Shown here piece after piece: positions 6,161-10,701 of a DNA stretch of 10,701 nucleotides. Origin of the DNA: Schlegelella_A sp038225015 (GTDB lineage: Bacteria; Pseudomonadota; Gammaproteobacteria; Burkholderiales; Burkholderiaceae_C); contig JBBRFB010000121.1 in NCBI GenBank assembly GCA_038225015.1, positions 1-10,701 of the forward strand. Direction: 5' to 3'. Made by a program: the position numbers and the translations under genes. Below the pieces are notes generated by a model. The model was given only the letters and a program-made list of their open reading frames with translations. It searched no databases and was not told where the DNA came from. The number at the start of each line of letters is the position of its first letter. The first letter of the stretch is position 1.

Positions 6161-6841
6161 ATGACGACCTTCAGCCGACGTGATTTCTCCCGGGTCCTGG
6201 CGGGTGGCGCGCTCGCCGGCCTGGCCGGCTCGGCCGGCGCCCTGGCGGCGGCCGTCGAGGGCGTGAACTACGTCAAGCTCGCGCAGCCGGCGCCGGTGGC
6301 CGAGCCGGGGAAGATCGATGTGATCGAGTTATTCTGGTACGAATGCCCGCACTGCAACGCCTTCGAGCCGGCACTCGACGCCTGGTCGAAGCAACTGCCC
6401 GCCGACGTCGCCTTCAGGCGTGTCCCGGTCTGGTTTCGCGAAGAGCCTTTCACCGCTCAGCAGCGCCTGTACTACGCGATCGAGTCGCTCGGCCTGGTGG
6501 GTGCCCTGCATCGGCGCGTCTACTACGCCATCCACAACGACCATCAGCGCCTGCGCACCCCCGAGGACATCGCCGCCTTCGTGACCAAGAACGGCGTCGA
6601 TCCGCTCAAGTTCATGGCCACCTACAGCTCGTTCTCCATCCAGGCGCGGGCGCAGCAGGCCCGACAGCTCGCCGCCGCCTACAAGATCGACGCCGTGCCG
6701 GCGATGGGCGTGCAGGGCCGGTACTACACCAACGGCACCCTCGCCAATGCCGGCAGCGCGCCGGCGCCGCCGGTCGGCTCGAACGAGCGCATGCTCGACG
6801 TGGTCGACGCATTGATCGTCAAGGTCCGTCAACGCAAGTAA
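6161..6841 (+). CDS. dsbA: Thiol:disulfide interchange protein DsbA/DsbL family
   Basis: Periplasmic thiol oxidase that introduces disulfide bonds into exported proteins, normally recycled by DsbB. 226 residues from the chosen ATG. The N-terminus carries SRRDFSR at 5-11, resembling a twin-arginine (Tat) signal, followed by a Gly/Ala-rich hydrophobic stretch and likely cleavage near residue 30 (ALAA). The mature domain has the thioredoxin-fold active site ECPHCNAF with the C62-P-H-C65 motif typical of DsbA, the helical insertion at about 100-165, and the cis-proline region VPAMGVQGRYY with P180. An in-frame ATG 24 bases upstream (6137) is possible but lacks a ribosome site. It lies 36 bp after the SPOR gene in the same direction and probably in its operon. 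A weak hairpin follows the stop, and lptA appears to have its own promoter. Confidence 0.92.
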   Translation: MTTFSRRDFSRVLAGGALAGLAGSAGALAAAVEGVNYVKLAQPAPVAEPGKIDVIELFWYECPHCNAFEPALDAWSKQLPADVAFRRVPVWFREEPFTAQQRLYYAIESLGLVGALHRRVYYAIHNDHQRLRTPEDIAAFVTKNGVDPLKFMATYSSFSIQARAQQARQLAAAYKIDAVPAMGVQGRYYTNGTLANAGSAPAPPVGSNERMLDVVDALIVKVRQRK

Positions 6842-6845
6842 AAGC

Positions 6846-6877
6846 CGCGCCCCTCGAGGGCCCGGCGCGTGACTTTT
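6846..6877 (+). terminator. Weak candidate intrinsic terminator after dsbA
   Basis: CGCGCC at 6846-6851 pairs perfectly with GGCGCG at 6864-6869 around a 12-nt loop, and TTTT follows at 6874-6877 after four other bases. The stem is short and the T-run interrupted, so this is only a candidate; it sits at the expected place between the dsbA stop and the lptA promoter. Confidence 0.35.
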
Positions 6878-6914
6878 CAGGCGGCATCGGGGCAGCACAC
6901 GGCAGGGCCACGCG

Positions 6915-6920
6915 TAGAAT
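6915..6920 (+). promoter_or_regulatory. Candidate -10 element of the lptA-lptB operon
   Basis: TAGAAT inside CGTAGAAT (6913-6920), the same octamer as before argS. The expected transcript start is about 6927, giving a leader of about 16 nt before the lptA ATG at 6943. No good -35 hexamer is seen. The ATG at 6919 lies inside the element and so is an unlikely start codon. Confidence 0.45.
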
Positions 6921-6942
6921 GTTCTGCAAGTTTCATGCCGCC

Positions 6943-7605
6943 ATGCGGAAATCCGACTTGCACCCTCGCCCCGTGACCGCTTTCCGCTCCGCCCTGCGCC
7001 CGTTCGCGCTGGCCACCCTCGTGCTCGCCGGACCAGTCGCGTTGGCCGAAAAGGCCGATCGCCTGATGCCCCTTCAGGTCGAGGCCGACCTGCCGGGCAA
7101 ACTCGACCTGCTCAAGCAGTTCGTCGTCTTCAACGGCAACGTCGTCGTCAGCAAGGGAACGATGACGATCCGGGCGGCCCGGATCGAGGTTCGCGAGACG
7201 CCCGACGGCTACCACACGGCGGTCGCGTTCGGCTCGCCGGGGCAGCACGCGACCTTTCGCCAGAAGCGCGATGCGCCCGACGAATACATCGAAGGCGACG
7301 CCGAGCGGCTCGAGTACGACGCCAAGTCGGAGGTGGTCCGCTTCGTCAACAACGCCTCGGTGCGCCGGCTTCGCGGCGCCGCCGTCGCCGACGAGATCAC
7401 CGGCAACCTCATCACCTACGACAGCGCCACCGAGGTCTTCAACGTGTCGGGCGGCGCCACGCCGACGGCGTCGAATCCCGGCGGGCGGGTCCGCGCCATC
7501 CTGACCCCGCGCGAAGGCAGCCCGGCGGCGGCGGCCGCCGCCAGCGCCGCCGCGGCCGGGGCCGCGCCGCTGAAGATCACGCCGTCGCTGGGGAACAAGC
7601 CTTGA
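6943..7605 (+). CDS. lptA: Lipopolysaccharide transport periplasmic protein LptA
   Basis: Periplasmic bridge protein that carries lipopolysaccharide between the inner-membrane LptBFGC complex and outer-membrane LptD. 220 residues from ATG 6943. The signal peptide has a basic n-region, a hydrophobic core FALATLVLAG and cleavage after VALA at about 35. The OstA/LptA beta-jellyroll follows: MPLQVEAD, then FNGNVVVSKGTMTIRAARIEV, EYIEGDAERLEYDAKSEVVRF and ADEITGNLITYDSATEVFNV. The C-terminal tail is Ala-rich and probably disordered (about 193-208). No Shine-Dalgarno precedes the chosen ATG; GTG at 6973 (residue 11) would also leave a working signal peptide. The stop overlaps the lptB TTG start by 4 bases. 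Unlike the usual arrangement, no lptC or kdsC lies upstream: dsbA does. Confidence 0.93.
   Translation: MRKSDLHPRPVTAFRSALRPFALATLVLAGPVALAEKADRLMPLQVEADLPGKLDLLKQFVVFNGNVVVSKGTMTIRAARIEVRETPDGYHTAVAFGSPGQHATFRQKRDAPDEYIEGDAERLEYDAKSEVVRFVNNASVRRLRGAAVADEITGNLITYDSATEVFNVSGGATPTASNPGGRVRAILTPREGSPAAAAAASAAAAGAAPLKITPSLGNKP
7590..7594 (+). promoter_or_regulatory. Ribosome binding site for the TTG start of lptB
   Basis: GGGGA lies 7 nt before TTG at 7602, inside the last codons of lptA. It supports TTG as the real start over the in-frame GTGs at 7620 and 7626, which lack a comparable site. Confidence 0.6.
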
Positions 7606-8402
7606 CGGCCTCCGCCGCCGTGGCTGTGGGGCCATCGCCCGCGAAGCCTGCGCCGGCCGCCGTCCATCGGCTCGAGGCGAGCGGGCTTCGGAAGGCCTAC
7701 GGTTCGCGAACCGTCGTCAACGACGTGCGGCTCGCCGTGCACAGCGGCGAGGTCGTGGGCCTGCTCGGCCCGAACGGCGCCGGCAAGACGACGAGCTTCT
7801 ACATGATCGTCGGCCTCGTTCGCGCCGACGGCGGCAAGATCACGATCGAGGGCCGCCGGGTCGAGCGCATGCCGATCCACCAGCGTTCGCGCATGGGCCT
7901 GTCCTACCTGCCACAGGAGCCGTCGATCTTTCGCAAGCTCAACGTCGAGGAAAACATCCGCGCCGTCCTCGAGCTGCAGGTCACCAGTGAAGGCAAGGCG
8001 CTGAAAAAGCCCGTCATCGACGAGATGCTCGAGGCGCTGCTGCGCGAGCTCGGCATCGAGAAGCTGCGTGCCTCGCCGGCACCGTCACTCTCGGGGGGCG
8101 AGCGCCGGCGGGTCGAGATCGCCCGCGCGCTCGCCACCCAACCCCGCTTCATCCTGCTCGACGAGCCCTTCGCCGGCATCGACCCGATCGCGGTGATCGA
8201 GATCCAGCGAATCATCGGCTTCCTGAAGAACCGCGGCATCGGCGTGCTGATCACCGACCACAACGTGCGAGAGACGCTGGGCATCTGCGATCGCGCCTAC
8301 ATCATCAGCGAGGGCCGCGTCCTGGCCGAAGGCACGCCGTCGGAGATCGTCGCCAACGCGGCAGTCCGCAAGGTCTACCTCGGCGAGCACTTTCGCATGT
8401 GA
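7602..8402 (+). CDS. lptB: LPS export ABC transporter ATP-binding protein LptB
   Basis: Cytoplasmic ATPase that powers extraction of lipopolysaccharide from the inner membrane by LptFG. 266 residues with the TTG start, about 20 more at the N-terminus than most LptB. Canonical ABC motifs: Walker A GPNGAGKT at 56-63, Q-loop Q105 in YLPQEPSIF, signature LSGGERRR from 163, Walker B FILLDEP with catalytic E188, D-loop at about 192-195 and switch histidine H220 in ITDHNV. The sequence SYLPQEPSIFRKLNVEENI is typical of LptB rather than of amino-acid transporter ATPases of the LivF type. TTG overlaps the lptA stop in a TTGA arrangement, indicating coupled translation of the two. LptF, LptG and LptC are not in the window. 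The extra leader is Ala/Pro-rich and would vanish if a downstream GTG were used. Confidence 0.95.
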   Translation: MTASAAVAVGPSPAKPAPAAVHRLEASGLRKAYGSRTVVNDVRLAVHSGEVVGLLGPNGAGKTTSFYMIVGLVRADGGKITIEGRRVERMPIHQRSRMGLSYLPQEPSIFRKLNVEENIRAVLELQVTSEGKALKKPVIDEMLEALLRELGIEKLRASPAPSLSGGERRRVEIARALATQPRFILLDEPFAGIDPIAVIEIQRIIGFLKNRGIGVLITDHNVRETLGICDRAYIISEGRVLAEGTPSEIVANAAVRKVYLGEHFRM

Positions 8403-8474
8403 GGATGAGTCCCGCGCACCCGCACCTGTCTCGGCGCTCCGTCCGTTCGCCGCTGCCCGCGCCGACGCGACCGG

Positions 8475-8486
8475 GCACACGTGTGC
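8475..8486. promoter_or_regulatory. Perfect 12-bp palindrome GCACACGTGTGC before rpoN
   Basis: A gapless palindrome in the 97-bp lptB-rpoN spacer, ending 13 bp before the rpoN ATG. Without a loop it is more likely a protein-binding site than an RNA hairpin. A chance occurrence in GC-rich DNA cannot be excluded. I see no clear promoter in the rest of this spacer. Confidence 0.35.
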
Positions 8487-8499
8487 TGGCAGGTTGCCC

Positions 8500-10071
8500 A
8501 TGAAGCCCTCGCTCCAGGTCCGCCTGTCGCAGCACCTGGCGCTGACGCCGCAGCTGCAGCAATCGATCCGCCTGCTGCAGCTGTCGACGCTCGAGCTGCA
8601 TCAGGAGGTCGAGCAGATGCTCGAGCAGAACCCTTTCCTCGAGACCGAGGAAGAGGCGGCGCCGCCGTTCGAGCCGATGATCGAGCGAACGACGACGGCC
8701 GAGCGTGCCGGCGAGCAGGAATCCGAACGCGCCGCCGAGAGCGGCGTCGAGGCGCACGACGAGCCGTTGACGATGGACGGCGCCGCCGACTTCGGCAGCG
8801 CCGAGCGCGACGATTGGGAGAACGGCACCGAGCGCGAGGACTTCGACGGCATCACCGAGACACCGGGCAAGTCGCGAACGAACAACGACGGCGACGAGTT
8901 CGACGGCAGCGATCGCGACGCGGCCACCGAAACGCTGCAGGACCACTTGCGCAGCCAGCTCTCGGGCATGCGCCTGGCGCCCGCCGACGCCGCGGCCGTC
9001 ATGGTGCTGATCGATTCGCTCGACGACGAAGGCTACCTGTCCGACTCGCTCGAGGACATCGCCAGCCGACTGCGCGAGGGTGGCCTGACAGTCGAGGGCG
9101 AGGCCGAGGTCGAGGCCGGGGACGACGACCCGCTGCTCGCGCAGTTGCGCTGCGGCCTGCGCTTCCTGCAGAGCATGGAGCCCACCGGCGTCGGCGCCCG
9201 CGATCTCGCCGAGTGCCTGACCCTGCAGCTGCGCACCCGCACGCGCTGCGAGGCCCAGATGATCGCCATCATCGTCTGCAAGAACCACCTGCCGCTGCTG
9301 GCGCGGCGCGACCTGAAGAAGCTGATGGCGGCAACCGGCGCCGACGAGGTCATGCTGCGCGAGGCGCAGGCGCTGATCGTCGCGCTCGAGCCGAAGCCGG
9401 GCCGGCAGTTCGCCCGCGCCGAGGCCAACATCGTGGTTCCCGACGTCATCGTGCAGAAGTCGGGCCGCGGCTGGAAGGTGTCGCTCAATCCCGACGTCAT
9501 GCCGAAGCTGCGCATCAACGATCTCTACGCCAGTGCGATCCGGCAGCAGCGCGGCGCGCGCAACGCGGCGCCGCTGAACGGCTCGGCCGCCGGCCTGACC
9601 TCGCGCCTGCAGGAGGCACGCTGGTTCGTGAAGAACATCCTGCAGCGCTTCGACACCATCCAGCGCGTCTCGCAGGCCATCGTCGAGCGGCAGAAGAGCT
9701 TCTTCACGCACGGCGCCATCGCCATGAAGCCGCTCGTGCTGCGCGAGATCGCCGACGAGCTCGGCCTGCACGAGTCGACGATCTCTCGCGTGACCACCGC
9801 CAAGTACATGGCGACGCCGTTCGGGACGTTCGAGCTCAAGTATTTCTTCGGCTCCTCGCTCGCGACCGAGGCCGGCGGCAACGCCTCGAGCACCGCCGTG
9901 CGGGCGCTGATCCGCCAGATCGTCACTGCAGAGGATCCGGCGAGCCCGCTGTCGGACAGCCTGATCTCGCAGATGCTCGACGAGCAGGGCATCCGGGTGG
10001 CGCGACGCACCGTCGCCAAGTACCGCGAGGCGATGAAGATCGCGTCGACGCAGCTGCGCAAGGCCATGTAG
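8500..10071 (+). CDS. rpoN: RNA polymerase sigma-54 factor RpoN
   Basis: Alternative sigma factor that directs RNA polymerase to -24/-12 promoters and needs AAA+ enhancer-binding activators. 523 residues. Region I at 1-47 is the Gln/Leu-rich activator-response segment (LSQHLALTPQLQQSIRLLQL, then LEQNPFLE). Region II at about 48-146 is acidic and low-complexity, clearly longer than in E. coli RpoN. The core-binding domain runs from about 147 to 330. The helix-turn-helix for the -12 element lies at about 414-434 (LREIADELGLHESTISRV), and the RpoN box ARRTVAKYRE is complete at 501-510. The ATG at 8500 gives the family's standard MKPSLQ start and has AGG at 8491-8493, six bases upstream; a TTG two codons earlier is less likely. 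The stop shares one base with the GTG of the next gene. Confidence 0.97.
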   Translation: MKPSLQVRLSQHLALTPQLQQSIRLLQLSTLELHQEVEQMLEQNPFLETEEEAAPPFEPMIERTTTAERAGEQESERAAESGVEAHDEPLTMDGAADFGSAERDDWENGTEREDFDGITETPGKSRTNNDGDEFDGSDRDAATETLQDHLRSQLSGMRLAPADAAAVMVLIDSLDDEGYLSDSLEDIASRLREGGLTVEGEAEVEAGDDDPLLAQLRCGLRFLQSMEPTGVGARDLAECLTLQLRTRTRCEAQMIAIIVCKNHLPLLARRDLKKLMAATGADEVMLREAQALIVALEPKPGRQFARAEANIVVPDVIVQKSGRGWKVSLNPDVMPKLRINDLYASAIRQQRGARNAAPLNGSAAGLTSRLQEARWFVKNILQRFDTIQRVSQAIVERQKSFFTHGAIAMKPLVLREIADELGLHESTISRVTTAKYMATPFGTFELKYFFGSSLATEAGGNASSTAVRALIRQIVTAEDPASPLSDSLISQMLDEQGIRVARRTVAKYREAMKIASTQLRKAM

Positions 10072-10701
10072 TGCCGCTGCCCCTCTTCCTGCCGTGTGCG
10101 GCCGGTGTCGAAGCGTTGCTCGCGGCCGAAGTGGCGGCCATCCTGCCGGGATCCCGGACCGACACGCTCCGCGGTGGCGTCGGCCTCGACGGCGAGGTGA
10201 AGGACGTCATGGCGCTGAATCTCGAGAGCCGGCTCGCCCAGCGCGTGCTCGTCGAGCTCGCCGAAGGCGCCTACCGCCACGAGGACGACCTCTACGCGCT
10301 GGCCAGGAGCGTCGCGTGGACCGACTGGCTGACGCCGCGGCAGACGATCCGGGTCGACACCACGGCGCACCGCAGTCCGCTTCGCAGCCTCAACTTCGCC
10401 GCCCTGCGCGTGAAGGACGCCGTCTGCGACGCGCTGCGCGACGCCACGGGCGAGCGCCCGAACGTCGATACGCGGCACCCCGACATGCCGCTCGTCCTGC
10501 ACGTCGCCGCCGAGCGCGCGGCGCTCTACGTCGACAGCTCGGGCGAGTCGCTCTTCAAGCGGGGCTGGCGCGCCGACACCGGCGACGCGCCGCTGAAGGA
10601 AACCCGTGCCGCCGCCATGCTCGCCGCCGCCGGCTGGCACGGCCGCCGTGATGCGGGCGATGCCCTGCACGATCCGTGCTGCGGCTCCGGCACGATCGCG
10701 A
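10071..10701 (+). CDS. rlmL: 23S rRNA (guanine-N2)-methyltransferase RlmL-type, 3' truncated by window edge
   Basis: SAM-dependent RNA methyltransferase of the RlmL/YcbY N-terminal type, which makes m2G2445 in 23S rRNA in E. coli. The first 210 codons are visible. An N-terminal ferredoxin-like part (FLPCAAGVEALLAAEV, then GGVGLDG) leads into the THUMP RNA-binding domain at about 50-155 (NLESRLAQRVLVEL, DLYALARSVAWTDWL). Then come SLFKRGWR and the family's PLKETRAAAMLAAAGW, and SAM motif I DPCCGSGT at 201-208. The GTG start at 10071 overlaps the last base of the rpoN TAG, so translation is probably coupled; the N-terminus lines up with RlmL from this codon, and no ATG occurs before residue 47. 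The catalytic NPPY-type motif lies beyond the window. Whether an RlmK half is fused at the C-terminus, as in E. coli, cannot be seen. Confidence 0.9.
   Translation, partial: MPLPLFLPCAAGVEALLAAEVAAILPGSRTDTLRGGVGLDGEVKDVMALNLESRLAQRVLVELAEGAYRHEDDLYALARSVAWTDWLTPRQTIRVDTTAHRSPLRSLNFAALRVKDAVCDALRDATGERPNVDTRHPDMPLVLHVAAERAALYVDSSGESLFKRGWRADTGDAPLKETRAAAMLAAAGWHGRRDAGDALHDPCCGSGTIA

Noticed and set aside
6343..7605. 420-codon upstream extension of lptA through dsbA
   Set aside because: The extension reads dsbA in the wrong frame and gives Arg-rich nonsense; it would also bury the LptA signal peptide.
8305..9771. 488-codon open frame antisense to rpoN and the end of lptB
   Set aside because: Shadow of a well-conserved gene; no family features, and it spans two genes on the other strand.

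Overview
The window is very GC-rich. Its gene set (LptA, LptB, sigma-54, a SPOR protein, DsbA, PsiF-type repeats, RlmL) points to a Gram-negative betaproteobacterium, most likely of the order Burkholderiales. That placement is inference from gene content, gene order and protein similarity recalled by eye. I see no insertion sequence, prophage, CRISPR array, tRNA or rRNA, and no stretch over 300 bases without a gene.

Layout. (a) 1-1740: a 3'-truncated type II haloacid dehalogenase on the minus strand, divergent from a LysR-type regulator on the plus strand, with a perfect 6-bp dyad between them. (b) 1748-3621, minus strand: a small exported protein with two PsiF repeats, preceded by a Ser/Thr protein kinase carrying a C-terminal cyclic-nucleotide-binding-like domain. 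(c) 3744-6841, plus strand: argS, a SPOR-domain membrane protein overlapping it by 4 bases, and a DsbA-type oxidase with a Tat-like signal. (d) 6943 to the window end, plus strand: lptA, lptB (TTG start overlapping lptA by 4 bases), rpoN, and the first 210 codons of an RlmL-type 23S rRNA methyltransferase whose GTG shares one base with the rpoN stop.

How the genes fit together. Block (c) joins translation (ArgS), peptidoglycan or septum binding (SPOR) and periplasmic disulfide formation (DsbA). Block (d) is the well-known lptA-lptB-rpoN cluster, which links lipopolysaccharide export to sigma-54. It lacks the kdsC-lptC pair that usually precedes lptA and the hpf/ptsN genes that often follow rpoN. 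The dehalogenase and LysR pair looks like a self-contained enzyme and regulator module. The kinase is the least characterised gene; its substrate and ligand cannot be read from sequence.

I found no convincing previously undescribed multi-gene system; most of the window is core housekeeping. The points most worth a second look are the probable leaderless transcripts of argS and the dehalogenase (a -10-like hexamer exactly 6 nt before the ATG in both), the kinase/CNB fusion with a degenerate ligand pocket, and three perfect dyads at gene starts.
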